Part shown: positions 1 to 8,992 of the stretch, one piece after another
Layout of the letters: each line of letters begins with the position of its first letter
How positions within the stretch are numbered: the first letter of the stretch is position 1
DNA from: Palsa-504 sp963787645
Lineage (GTDB): Bacteria; Actinomycetota; Actinomycetes; Streptosporangiales; Streptosporangiaceae
Direction: 5' to 3'
Assembly (NCBI GenBank): GCA_963787645.1
Contig: CAWBDS010000003.1
Span: 1 to 64,000, forward strand
DNA: 64,000 nucleotides
The notes under the pieces: model-generated
Told to the model about the DNA's origin: nothing
Databases searched by the model: none
Seen by the model: the letters and a program-made list of their open reading frames with translations, nothing else
Program-made: the position numbers and the translations under genes

Positions 1-14
1 TGGTCTCACAGCTG

Positions 15-228
15 GTTCTGCGGGCCATCCAGGCTCGCGGAGGAAAGAGGGAACCCGGTGCGAATCCGGGACTGCCCCGCAGCGGTAAGCGGGAACGACC
101 GCCGTCCGGGCCGCGCGTCACGCGCGGCGGGACAGCACTGGGCCTGATCAGCCCGGGAAGCGACGGCCAGTAGGAGGCACCGGAGCAGGTGCTGCGCCCG
201 CGAGTCCGAAGACCTGCCAGCGCGCTGC
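15..228 (+). promoter_or_regulatory. Cobalamin (B12) riboswitch upstream of nrdAB
   Basis: Conserved core elements are visible in order: a GAGGGAA-CCCGGTGCGAATCC segment near 47-68, the ACTGCCCCGCAGCGGTAAGCG segment near 70-91, and the B12-box-like GTCCGAAGACCTGCCAGC near 204-221, just before a gene start. This arrangement is the known cobalamin riboswitch. In Streptomyces the same element precedes class Ia ribonucleotide reductase and shuts it off when B12 is present, because the B12-dependent class II enzyme then suffices. The outer limits of the fold are approximate. Confidence 0.93.
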
Positions 229-255
229 CCGGAACCAGCTCGCGAGGAGAGAGCC

Positions 256-2373
256 ATGACCGGTCTCAGATCACGCTGCGCCGGAATCAGGCGGCCGCCC
301 GGATGCAGGTGCGCAAGCGCAACGGCGACGCCGAACCGGTCGACGTGAACAAGATCGTCCGTGCGGTGGAGCGCTGCGCGGGCGGGCTGGCCGAGGTCGA
401 CCCGATGCGGGTGGCGACCAAGACGATCAGCGGCCTGTACGACGGGGCGACCACCGCGGAACTGGACCGGCTCTCGATCCAGACCGCGGCCGAGATGACC
501 GGCGAGGAACCGCAGTACTCCAAGCTGGCCGCCCGGCTGCTGGCCGGCTACATGGCCAAGGAGGTCCGCGGGCAGGGCATCGCCTCGTTCAGCCAGTCGG
601 TCGCGCTCGGGCACGCCGAGGGGCTGATCGGGGACGAGGTGGCCAGGTTCGTCAAGGACAACGCGCGCAAGCTGGACGACACGGTCGACCCGGCCGGGGA
701 CCTGGAGTTCGAGTACTTCGGCGCTGCAGACGGTCTACGACCGGCACCTGCTACGGCACCCGTCGACCCGGCTGGTCATCGAGACGCCGCAGTACTTCCT
801 GCTGCGGGTGGCCTGCGGACTGTCCCGCACGCCCGCCGAGGCGGCCGGGTTCTACCGGCTGATGTCGTCGCTGGCCTACCTGCCCAGCTCGCCGACGCTG
901 TTCAACTCCGGGACCGCGCACCCGCAGATGTCCTCCTGCTTCCTGGTCGACTCGCCGCGCGATGACCTGGACTCGATCTACGCGCGGTACGGCCAGGTGG
1001 CGCGGCTGAGCAAGTTCTCCGGCGGGATCGGCATCGGCTGGTCCCGGGTCCGGTCCCGCGGCGCGCTGATCCGCGGCACCAACGGCACCTCCAACGGCAT
1101 CGTGCCGTGGCTGCGGACGCTGGACGCCTCGGTGGCGGCGGTGAACCAGGGCGGGCGGCGCAAGGGCGCGGCGTGCGTATACCTGGAGCCGTGGCACCCG
1201 GACATCGAGGAGTTCCTGGAACTGCGGGACAACACCGGCGAGGACGCCCGGCGCACCCACAACCTGAACCTGGCCAACTGGATCCCGGACGAGTTCATGC
1301 GCCGGGTGGAGACCGACCAGCTGTGGTCGCTGATCGACCCGGACGCCGTGCCGGAGCTGCCCGACCTGTGGGCGAGGAGTTCGACGCGGTCTACCGGGCC
1401 GCCGAGGCCGCGGGCCGGTACGTTCGGCAGGTCCGGGCGCGCGACCTGTACGGCCGGATGATGCGGACCCTGGCCCAGGCCGGCAACGGCTGGATGACGT
1501 TCAAGGACGCCTGCAACGCCAAGTGCAACCAGAGCGCCGCGGCCGGGAACGTGGTACATCTGTCCAACCTGTGCACCGAGATCACCGAGGTCAGCATCGA
1601 CGCCGAGACCGCCGTGTGCAACCTGGGCTCGATCAACCTGGCCCGGCACCTGGCCGACGGCGAGGACGGGCCGCGGGTCGACTGGGACAAGCTGCGCGAC
1701 ACGGTGCGCACCGCGGTGCCGTTCCTGGACCGGGTCATCGACCTGACCTTCTACCCCAGCGAGCAGGCGGCCGCGTCCAACCCGCGGTGGCGTCCGGTGG
1801 CCCTGGGCGTGATGGGCCTGCAGGACGTGTTCTTCGCGCTGCGGCTGCCCTTCGATGGCGACGCCGCGCGCGAGCTGTCGGCGCGGATCGCCGAGGAGGT
1901 CTACCTCACCGCGCTGGAAGCCTCCGCCGACCTGGCCGCCGAGTCGGCCCGCACCCCGCCTACCCGCAGACGCACGCGGCCGCGGGCCGGCTGCAGCCCG
2001 ACCTGTGGGGCGTGCCGGGCACGCAGGCCGCCCGGTGGAAGGCGCTACGCACGCGGGTCGCCGCGACCGGGCTGCGCAACTCGCTGCTGATCGCGATCGC
2101 GCCCACGGCGACCATCGCCTCGATCGCCGGGTGCTACGAGTGCATCGAGCCCCAGGTCTCCAACTTGTTCAAGCGCGAGACCTGCACGCCTGGAAGTCGG
2201 GCCTGAAGACGACCTATTACCTGCGCTCTCGCCCGGCCACCCGGATCCAGCAGGCCACGGTGGCGCCGGCCGGGGCCGCGGAGGTTCAGGCCGTGGAGGC
2301 GGGGGCCGCGGACGTCGACTCCGCGGTGGCGTGCTCGCTGGAGAACCCGCAGAGCTGCGAGGCGTGCCAGTGA
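256..2373 (+). pseudogene. nrdA: Broken class Ia ribonucleotide reductase large subunit
   Basis: Ribonucleotide reductase alpha chain, which reduces nucleoside diphosphates with NrdB. Recognisable in order across changing frames: ATP-cone (about 303-560), SSCFLVDS with the first redox Cys (about 930), NLCTEI with the active-site Cys and Glu (about 1566), AVCNLGSINL (about 1615), KTTYYLRS with the radical-transfer tyrosines (about 2205) and the C-terminal CSLENPQSCEACQ tail. Reading continuity is lost near 722 (one extra base), 1372 and 1955 (about one base missing each). After FKRET near 2185 roughly 120 residues are missing compared with intact NrdA. An ATG at 256 with a good ribosome site is in a different frame from the ATP-cone, so another shift may lie near the start. 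The internal deletion makes simple sequencing error an insufficient explanation. The stop overlaps the nrdB start. Confidence 0.88.
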
Positions 2374-3401
2374 GCGGCGGCCCGCGGCGGCTGCTGCTGG
2401 ATCCCGGCCTGGACCTGACCCTGCGGCCGATGCGCTACCCGCACTTCTATGACCGGTTCCGGGATGCGATCAAGAACACCTGGACCGTCGAGGAAGTCGA
2501 CCTGCACTCCGACCTGGCCGACCTGGCCCGGCTGTCGGCCGCCGAGCGGCACCTGGTGTCCCGGCTGGTGGCGTTCTTCGCCACCGGCGACACGATCGTG
2601 GCCAACAACCTGGTGCTGAACCTGTACCAGCAAGTCAACGCGCCCGAGGGACGACTGTACCTGTCGCGGCAGCTGTTCGAGGAAGCCGTGCACGTGCAGT
2701 TCTACCTCACCCTGCTGGACACCTACGTGCCCGATGAGGCCGAGCGGGCGGCGGCGTTCGCGGCGGTGGAGAACATCTCGTCGATCGCGCGCAAGGCGGA
2801 GTTCTGCTTCAGGTGGATCGACTCGATCTTCGGGCTGCGCGAGCTGAAGACGGCCGCGGACCGGCGGTCGTTCCTGCTCAACCTGATCTGCTTCGCGGCC
2901 TGCATCGAGGGGCTGTTCTTCTACGGTGCGTTCGCCTACGTCTACTTCCTGCGCTCCCGCGGGCTGCTGAACGGGCTGGCCTCGGGGACCAACTGGGTGT
3001 TCCGCGACGAGTCCATGCACATGGCGTTCGCGTTCGACGTCATCGACGAAGACCGCCGCGAGGAGCCGGGGCTGTTCGACGCGGACCTGGCCGAGCAGGT
3101 CCGCGAGATGCTGGCCGAGGCGGTGGACTGCGAGGCACAGTTCGCGCAAGACCTGCTCGGGCCCGGATCCGACCGATCGGGCGTGGCGGGCCTGTCGCTG
3201 GCCGACATGCGCTCCTACCTGGAGCACGTGGCCGACCGGTGGCTGGCCCGGCTGGGCATCGAGCCGCTCTACGGGTCGCCGAACCCGCTGGCCTTCATGG
3301 ACCTGCAGGACGTGCAGGAGCTGTCGAACTTCTTCGAGCGGCGGGTATCGGCCTATCAGGTCGGCGTGACCGGCACGGTCGAGTTCGGCCAGGACTTCTG
3401 A
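2370..3401 (+). CDS. nrdB: Class Ia ribonucleotide reductase small (radical) subunit
   Basis: Ferritin-like beta subunit, 343 residues, that makes the tyrosyl radical used by NrdA. The expected ligands are present: an Asp in ATGDTIVANN, Glu and His in FEEAVHVQFY, followed four residues after the His by the radical Tyr, a Glu in CIEGLFFYG, and Glu plus His in FRDESMHMAF. It ends with the usual hydrophobic tail after a tyrosine-containing segment. The chosen GTG at 2370 overlaps the nrdA TGA, typical of translational coupling. A longer frame upstream runs through nrdA sequence and is not used. It should be controlled by the B12 riboswitch at the front of the operon. It is oddly intact while its partner nrdA is destroyed, so unless another alpha chain exists it has no local partner. 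Confidence 0.93.
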   Translation: MSGGPRRLLLDPGLDLTLRPMRYPHFYDRFRDAIKNTWTVEEVDLHSDLADLARLSAAERHLVSRLVAFFATGDTIVANNLVLNLYQQVNAPEGRLYLSRQLFEEAVHVQFYLTLLDTYVPDEAERAAAFAAVENISSIARKAEFCFRWIDSIFGLRELKTAADRRSFLLNLICFAACIEGLFFYGAFAYVYFLRSRGLLNGLASGTNWVFRDESMHMAFAFDVIDEDRREEPGLFDADLAEQVREMLAEAVDCEAQFAQDLLGPGSDRSGVAGLSLADMRSYLEHVADRWLARLGIEPLYGSPNPLAFMDLQDVQELSNFFERRVSAYQVGVTGTVEFGQDF

Positions 3402-3474
3402 ACCCTTTACGGCCCATGGGGTCCTGAAGCTATCCCCACCACCCCAGTAGGCTTCCGGGAGGGAGGAACGCTAG

Positions 3475-4305
3475 ATGCCGTGGTTTCCGGAGTTCAGCAG
3501 CGCCGTGGAGCTGGTTCGCCTGCAGACTCGCGAAGCGGGCCGCGCCGACCCGGTCGGGCAGTACGTCGCCGCGCTGAACAAGGCCGACGCGCGCAACCTG
3601 GAGACGGCCTGGCCGGGCGAGGTGGTGATCCACGACCCGCGGGCGGGCGAGGTGCGCGGGCGGCGGCAGGTCCGGCACTTCGTTAGCCAGAACGAGAACT
3701 GGCTGGCCGGGATGAACCGGCGGACCGAGACCGTGGCCTCCACGGTGTCCGACGGGCGGGCCGTGGTCGAGCTGGTGGCCCATCTGACCGAGGACGGCCA
3801 GCAGTTGGACTGGCCGATCGCGGTGGTGGCCGAATCCCGCGACGACCGGTCGGTGGTGTTCCGTACCTACTGCAGCCAGTGGCCGCTGATCAAGCGGCAC
3901 GAGGTGCGGCCGGCCTTCCTGCAGCCGGGACCGGGCGGTCCAGGCGGGATCGTCGGCCAGTACCAGGACGCGGTGGAGGCGGCCGACGTGGACGCGGTCC
4001 TGCGCGCGTTCTCGCCGGACGGGTACCTGCGCGAGCCCATCGGCCCGCAGTACACGCACCGCGGCGCCCAGGAGCTGCGGTCCTACTTCACCGAGTGCTT
4101 CAGCGCCGGCGGCGGCGTCGTCCGGCAGCAGTGCGTGGTGACCGACGACGGGGTGCGCTGCGCATCGGAGTACAACTGCGTCCGCTGGGGGCGGCACGAC
4201 CTGCCGCCTCAGGCGGGCATCGTCGTCTACGAGCGCGGCCCGGACGGGCGGCTGGCCGCGGTGCGCGTCTACGACGACGTGGCGGCGCCGGCCGGGCGGC
4301 ACTGA
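3475..4305 (+). CDS. Tandem NTF2-like (SnoaL-like) protein
   Basis: 276 residues that read as two NTF2-like cone-barrel units. The first runs about residues 25-145 (QYVAALNKADARNLETAWPGEVVIHDP...), the second about 158-270 (QYQDAVEAADVDAVLRAFSPDGYLREP...). Both have the pattern of an N-terminal helix with a 'loss/transfer' type loading sequence, then beta strands. Members bind small ligands or act as isomerases and hydrolases, but no catalytic set is clear here. The ATG at 3475 follows GGGAGGAACG, a good ribosome site. It lies 73 bp after nrdB and 80 bp before an SDR gene on the same strand, so co-expression with the SDR is possible. Specific function unknown. Confidence 0.75.
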   Translation: MPWFPEFSSAVELVRLQTREAGRADPVGQYVAALNKADARNLETAWPGEVVIHDPRAGEVRGRRQVRHFVSQNENWLAGMNRRTETVASTVSDGRAVVELVAHLTEDGQQLDWPIAVVAESRDDRSVVFRTYCSQWPLIKRHEVRPAFLQPGPGGPGGIVGQYQDAVEAADVDAVLRAFSPDGYLREPIGPQYTHRGAQELRSYFTECFSAGGGVVRQQCVVTDDGVRCASEYNCVRWGRHDLPPQAGIVVYERGPDGRLAAVRVYDDVAAPAGRH

Positions 4306-4385
4306 CTCTTTCTTTCTGGCGCGGCGATTCCGGTGGATCTGGCTGGTCTGTATGGGTAAACCGACCGGACACTGGAGCAGCAGTC

Positions 4386-5096
4386 ATGAACATCGCCGAC
4401 ACGACCATCTTGATCACCGGGGCCAGCCGCGGCATCGGGCAGGCGCTGGTCACCGAGGCCCTGGCCCGGGGAGCTTCGCGGGTGTACGCCGGGACCCGCG
4501 GGGCGGTGACCCATCCCGACCCGCGGGTCACGCCGGTCGCCCTGGAGGTGACCGACGCGGCGCAGGTCCAGGCGGCCGCGCGCGCCATCTCAGCGCTGGA
4601 CATCCTGGTCAACAACGCGGGCATCGCGCTGTACGACGATCTCAGCGACCGCACCGCGCTGGACCAGCAGCTGGCCGTGAACCTGTTCGGCCCCTATGCG
4701 GTGACTCAGGCGTTCCTGCCGGCCCTGACCCGGTCCCGGGGCGCCATCGTCAACAACCTGTCGCTGAACGCCTTCGCGCCCATGCCGGTCATCCCGGCCT
4801 ACTCGGTGTCCAAGGCGGCCGCGTTCTCGCTGACCCAGTCGCTGCGGGCGCTGCTGGCCGGGCGCGGCGTGCGGGTGCACGCGGTGCTGACCGGCCCCAC
4901 CGACACCGACATGACCCGGGGCTACGACATCCCGAAGGTCTCGGCGCAGTCCGTGGCGCGGGCCATCTTCGACGGGGTGGAGCAGGACGAGGAGGACATC
5001 TTCCCCGACCCGCTGTCCGCGTCGGTGGCCGACAGCTGGCGCAACGGCGCCACCAAGGCGCTGGAGCGGCAGCTGGCCGCGCTGGCCGCGGCCTAA
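4386..5096 (+). CDS. Short-chain dehydrogenase/reductase
   Basis: Classical SDR oxidoreductase of 236 residues. The nucleotide-binding TGASRGIG is at about residues 12-19, the structural NNAG at about 77-80, and a Ser...YSVSK catalytic set at about 125-142. The substrate cannot be told. The ATG at 4386 gives the normal SDR N-terminus (MNIADTTILITGAS); upstream extension in this frame is antisense-like and rejected. The TAA stop at 5094-5096 falls inside the candidate CTAA target duplication of the adjoining IS1634-type element, so the element sits exactly against the end of this gene without truncating it. Confidence 0.9.
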   Translation: MNIADTTILITGASRGIGQALVTEALARGASRVYAGTRGAVTHPDPRVTPVALEVTDAAQVQAAARAISALDILVNNAGIALYDDLSDRTALDQQLAVNLFGPYAVTQAFLPALTRSRGAIVNNLSLNAFAPMPVIPAYSVSKAAAFSLTQSLRALLAGRGVRVHAVLTGPTDTDMTRGYDIPKVSAQSVARAIFDGVEQDEEDIFPDPLSASVADSWRNGATKALERQLAALAAA

Positions 5097-7093
5097 GCCG
5101 AAGTTAGGGCCAATTCGGCAGGCAGTTCCGGGTCTGACCTGGTGTTTTGCCGGATCGGCCGAGTGGCGTTCTGGCTACTTCAAGGTCAGCGGGATCGGAG
5201 CGCCGATGAGCTCGAAGGCCTGCCGCTGGGCGCTGGTCGGCTCGGCGAGCATCGCGATGGTGACCTGGGTGCCGGTGTACCGGACCTGGTTGCGGGTCAG
5301 CGTGGCCAGGTGGTCCAGCAGGCCGCCGAAGCTGCGGTAGGGCTGCCCGGCCGGGTCGTGCTGGTAGGACGCCTTGGCCTGGGCGGCCGCCGAGCGGCTG
5401 GCCTGGGCGACGGGGTTATCCGGGGCGGGCGGGTTCTGGTCGGTGAAGGTGAGCGGGGCCCAGGCGCGGCGCAGGTGCCAGGTCAGGTAGCAGGCGAGCA
5501 TGCAGATCAGGACGTGGGCCCGGACGCGTTCCTCCAGCCGGTGGAACACCGGCCGCAGGTCCAGGTCATCAGATTTGATGTGCCGGAAGTCCCGTTCCAC
5601 GTATTTGAGGTTCTTGTAGGCGGTCACCACGCCAGCCGCGTCGAGCTCGTCTGCGGGGACGGGGGTGCGCAGCACGTAGAACCCGTCCAGGGCGGCTTCG
5701 GCGTCAATCCGGTCCTGCTGGCGCTGCATGGACAGGGTGGTATCGGTGATGGTGACGGTGAAGTGCTTGGCGGTCTTGTACCTGCTGATTACCTTGCCCA
5801 CCTCGATCCCGATCCCGGCGGCGCCGGTGAGCTTGCCGGCCTGGACGCGGGCGATGAGGGGAATGAGCAGCTTCTCGGTGGCGGCCAGCAGGTCCTCGCG
5901 CTTGCGGGCGCGGTCGGCGGCCAGCACCGGGTTGCGGCAGGCGATCAGCCGCTCGCCGGGGAAATCCGGGCTGGTGATCTCGGCCAGGTCCTGCTGATCG
6001 AACAGGGACAGCTGGAGCGGCCCATCGTCGGCCATCAGCATGCGGATGGCGGGGGCGCGCAGCGCGGTGATCCATCCGTAGGGATCCGGCCGCTGGGTCC
6101 CGTCCCCCTGCTGGTTCAGGGCGGCGATCCGGGCGCTGGTGATCATCCCGCGGTCGCCGACCATGACCATCTGGGCCAGCCCGAACTTCTTGCGCACCAC
6201 GTCCGCGATGGCGGTGAAGGCACCGGGGTCGCCGGTGTTGCCGGGGAACACCCGGACCGCGACCGGCAGGCCCTCGGGGTCGGTGAGCAGCCCGTACTCG
6301 ACCTGCAGTTTCCCTTTCTTGCCGTCCCGGGAGTAGCCGCGGGCGGCCAGCGGGCAGTGCGAGCCCTCCAGCCACGAGCTGGACAGGTCGAACAGCGCCA
6401 TCTTCGACGGGTTGGGCTCCGGGCTGAGGTGGCGGCGGGCCAGCTCCGCCTCGATCGCGTCCTGCCGGTGCCCCAGCCAGTCCATCGCGGCGTAGATGTC
6501 ACCGGTGGACGCGTCCGCGACGCCGAGGTCGGCGCCCAGGGTGGTGTCGGCCCACCAGGTCAGGGTGGACAGCTTGGAGGCCGGGGCGGCCACCCGGGAG
6601 ATGATCAGGGCCAGGGCCAGGTCCCGCTGGCGGCCCGCCGGGCCCAGCAGCGCGGGCAGGCCCAGGTCGCGGGCCATGGCGTGCACGGCGGCGACGTGGC
6701 CGTGCGGCAGCGACCCGGTGATGGTGACCGCGGCGGCGGCGGGGACCAGCTGCTGGCCTTTCAGCCCGGCGTCGATCAGGTCGATGACGTGGTCCGGCAG
6801 GGCGGACAGGTTGGCCACGGTCTCGTTCTTGACCGTGCCGCCGTCGCGGTAGGTGCGGCGCAGGTAGGCCGAGGAGTAGTCCTTGCGGCGGCCCTGCTTA
6901 TCCACGTAGCCGGTCTTGCTGACTCTGACTACGTGGACTTTCCCGCCGTTTCGGGTCATAGCCAGATCATAACGTCATTCCCGGAAAGGTCCGGGTAGCG
7001 ACACGCCAATTTTCTGACTACACTCCGTGGTCGGATCTCACCGAACCAGCAGTTCAGGAAGCGATACCTACAGAGAGCTACGGCAACTTCGGC
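5097..7093 (-). mobile_element. IS1634-family (IS4 superfamily) insertion sequence
   Basis: About 2.0 kb element with one transposase gene. The ends show the short inverted repeat GCCGAAGTT at 5097-5105 and its complement AACTTCGGC at 7085-7093. CTAA flanks both sides (5093-5096 and 7094-7097), a possible four-base target duplication. The insertion separates the SDR stop codon from a DUF899 pseudogene. The terminal repeat is short, so the exact ends are inferred. Confidence 0.75.
5175..6959 (-). CDS. IS1634-family transposase
   Basis: Full-length 594-residue DDE transposase. The N-terminal region VVRVSKTGYVDKQGRR and the long dimer/DNA-binding section precede a catalytic core with Asp in MALFDLSSSW, Asp in VMVGDRGM, and the C-terminal YVERDFRHIKSDDLDLRPVFH block that matches the IS1634 pattern of an acidic residue followed by KS...RP. 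The length equals that of typical family members and there is no internal stop, so the element may still be mobile. A 618-residue frame on the opposite strand is a GC-driven shadow. Confidence 0.95.
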   Translation of the reverse strand: MTRNGGKVHVVRVSKTGYVDKQGRRKDYSSAYLRRTYRDGGTVKNETVANLSALPDHVIDLIDAGLKGQQLVPAAAAVTITGSLPHGHVAAVHAMARDLGLPALLGPAGRQRDLALALIISRVAAPASKLSTLTWWADTTLGADLGVADASTGDIYAAMDWLGHRQDAIEAELARRHLSPEPNPSKMALFDLSSSWLEGSHCPLAARGYSRDGKKGKLQVEYGLLTDPEGLPVAVRVFPGNTGDPGAFTAIADVVRKKFGLAQMVMVGDRGMITSARIAALNQQGDGTQRPDPYGWITALRAPAIRMLMADDGPLQLSLFDQQDLAEITSPDFPGERLIACRNPVLAADRARKREDLLAATEKLLIPLIARVQAGKLTGAAGIGIEVGKVISRYKTAKHFTVTITDTTLSMQRQQDRIDAEAALDGFYVLRTPVPADELDAAGVVTAYKNLKYVERDFRHIKSDDLDLRPVFHRLEERVRAHVLICMLACYLTWHLRRAWAPLTFTDQNPPAPDNPVAQASRSAAAQAKASYQHDPAGQPYRSFGGLLDHLATLTRNQVRYTGTQVTIAMLAEPTSAQRQAFELIGAPIPLTLK

Positions 7094-7110
7094 CTAAGGG
7101 CAGGCTCGGG

Positions 7111-7858
7111 ATGACTTCGCACCAGGTCACTTCGCGGGGATAGTGGGAGGCGGCGCGGGCCGCGCTGGCGGACCGGGAGAAGGAGCTCACCCGGCTGGGC
7201 GACGAACTGGCCCAGCGGCGCCGGGAGCTGCCCTGGGTGGCGGTGGACCAGGAGTATGTGTTCCAGACCGCCGACGGGCCGCGGCGGCTGGCGAGCTGTT
7301 CGGCGACCGGTCGCAGCTGGCGGCATACCACTTCATGTTCGGCGCCGGGTACACGGCCGGGTGCCCGACCAACTCCTCGATCGCGGACAGCCTCGACGGG
7401 ATCGGGCCGCATCTGGCCGCGCGCGACGTGACCCTGCTCCTGGTCTCCCGCGCGCCGATTGACGGCTGCTGGCCTACCGGGAGCGGATGGGCTGGAACCT
7501 GCCCTGGGTATCAGCCGGCCAGAGCTCGTTCAACGAGGACCTCGGGGTGTCGGGCAGCGTGGCGGACACCCGGGGGTGGGCCGAGCCGATGCTGGCCCGC
7601 GGCGAGCTGCCGCCGATCGCGATCCAGAACGCGGCGGCGGCGGGCACCGATATAGCCAGCTACTTGGCCGAGGGGTTCGGCTTCACGGTGTTCGCCCGCG
7701 ACGGCGGCCGGGTGTACCAGACCTACTCGGCGGCCGGACGGGCGGTGGAGTTCCTGATGGGCTACTACCCGGTTCTGGACCGGGTGCCGCTGGGCCGGGA
7801 CGAGGCCGAAGCGTTCCAGACCTGGATCCACCGCCGCGACGAGTACGGTCTGGGGTGA
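7111..7858 (+). pseudogene. Dead DUF899 (thioredoxin-like) gene
   Basis: Matches the DUF899 family, thioredoxin-fold proteins of unclear role, over its whole length but in three frames. It starts MTSHQVTSR at 7111, has an in-frame TAG at 7141 where family members have Glu before TrpGlu, loses a base near 7292 (before LFGDRSQLAAYHFMFG) and another near 7468 (before YRERMGWNLPWV), and ends RRDEYGLG at 7858. A nonsense codon plus two single-base losses argue for real decay. An intact second DUF899 gene is at 48192-48926. The IS1634-type element lies 17 bp upstream, between this remnant and the SDR gene. Confidence 0.85.
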
Positions 7859-7911
7859 GCGGCGGGCTTGGTACGGGTCGATGGCTCAGCGTGCCTGAAA
7901 GAGCAAGCACG

Positions 7912-8160
7912 GTGAGTCATGGGTGCGTTTCCTCCGGGGTGAGTGGCTGCCTTCCGGAGTCAGCGTCAGCTGGGCCCGGGGCGGCCCCACCTCACCTGCT
8001 TCACCGCCCCCATATGACCCGCCCGACCCGCTCCTGGTGAGCCACCCGACGACGTCGTTGCCACAACGACGCGCACCAGACGACCTGGGTGCCACAACGA
8101 CGCTGCTGAGGTCAGACCACCGGCTGGCTTCTTCCGAGAGAAACACACCCATGAGTCATC
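7912..8160. mobile_element. Candidate MITE with ISKra4-like ends
   Basis: A roughly 249-bp segment bounded by inverted repeats: 7912-7937 and the complement of 8134-8160 share the core GACTCATGGGTGYGTTTC pattern, about 21 of 27 positions identical. The core CATGGGTGyGTTTC and the preceding CGATG also occur at both ends of the ISKra4-type element at 15.2-16.9 kb, so this looks like a non-autonomous derivative mobilised by that family. It holds no protein frame of note. Inside, TGCCACAACGACGC is repeated at 8059-8072 and 8090-8103. No target duplication was seen. Confidence 0.55.
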
Positions 8161-8179
8161 GACGCGGAAACCCGGCGGG

Positions 8180-8962
8180 TTAGCGGGACAGGCGGCGGCC
8201 GAAGAAGTCGAAGATCTTCTCCCAGCCGTCCATGGCCTGCTCGGGGCGGTAGATCGGGGCGTGATGGTAGAAGAAGCCGTGGCCGGCGCCGTCGTAGCGG
8301 TGGAATTCGTAGTCCTTGCCGTGCCGCTCGAGTTCTGCCTCGTGCTGGTCGACCTGGGCCGGCGAGGGGTGGGAGTCGTCGTTGCCGAAGATGCCGAGCA
8401 GCGGCGCGGTCAGGTCGATGGTCAGGTCGATCGGCGCGACCGGACGGGCCGGGGACAGGTCCTCGGGCGCCATCACCACGCCCCCGCCCCACAGGTCCGC
8501 GACCGCGTCGAACCCGCTGGTCCGGGAGGCGGCCAGCAGCGCGTGCCGCCCGCCCGAGCAGGTGCCGATGATGCCGGCCTTGCCGTTGCTGGTGGGCAAG
8601 GCCTTGAGCCAGCCGAGCGCGGCCGCGCAGTCGGCCACCACGCTGTCGTCCGGGACGCCGCCCTGGGCCCGGACGGTGGCCGCCACGTCGTCGGGGGTGC
8701 CGTGACCGTAACGGCAATACAGGTCGGGACACAGCACGCTGTACCCGTGGCGGGCGAGCCGCTCGCAGAACTCCCGGTAGAACTCATCCCAGCCCGGCAG
8801 GTGGTGCACGGCCACGATCCCGGGCGCCGGCGCGTCGCCGGCGGGCCGGGCGAACCAGGCGTGGATCTCGTCGCCGTTGCCGCCGGGGATGGTGATCACC
8901 TCGGCGGTCAGGCCGGTGCGGGCGTCGGTCCGGAAAGAGTTCCAGTGCATGCCGCTCAGCAT
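8180..8962 (-). CDS. Dienelactone hydrolase family protein
   Basis: Alpha/beta-hydrolase of about 260 residues of the dienelactone hydrolase type, which opens lactone or related esters. The nucleophile is Cys in GTCSGGRHAL (about residue 139), the acid is in GNDDSHPS (about 205) and the His in GAGHGFFYH (about 236), the normal Cys-Asp-His triad. The ATG at 8962 is chosen; a second ATG four codons later (8950) is equally usable. It is divergent from the PPK2 gene, with only about 30 bp between starts, so the two share a compact promoter region. Its 3' end lies 20 bp from the candidate MITE. Substrate not predictable. Confidence 0.88.
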   Translation of the reverse strand: MLSGMHWNSFRTDARTGLTAEVITIPGGNGDEIHAWFARPAGDAPAPGIVAVHHLPGWDEFYREFCERLARHGYSVLCPDLYCRYGHGTPDDVAATVRAQGGVPDDSVVADCAAALGWLKALPTSNGKAGIIGTCSGGRHALLAASRTSGFDAVADLWGGGVVMAPEDLSPARPVAPIDLTIDLTAPLLGIFGNDDSHPSPAQVDQHEAELERHGKDYEFHRYDGAGHGFFYHHAPIYRPEQAMDGWEKIFDFFGRRLSR

Positions 8963-8992
8963 ATTGAGCGCGCTTGCCCTAACGTGATCGGA

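Noticed and set aside
5142..6998. 618-residue open frame on the plus strand
   Set aside because: Antisense to an intact IS1634-family transposase; Gly/Gln/Val-rich shadow composition typical of GC-rich DNA.
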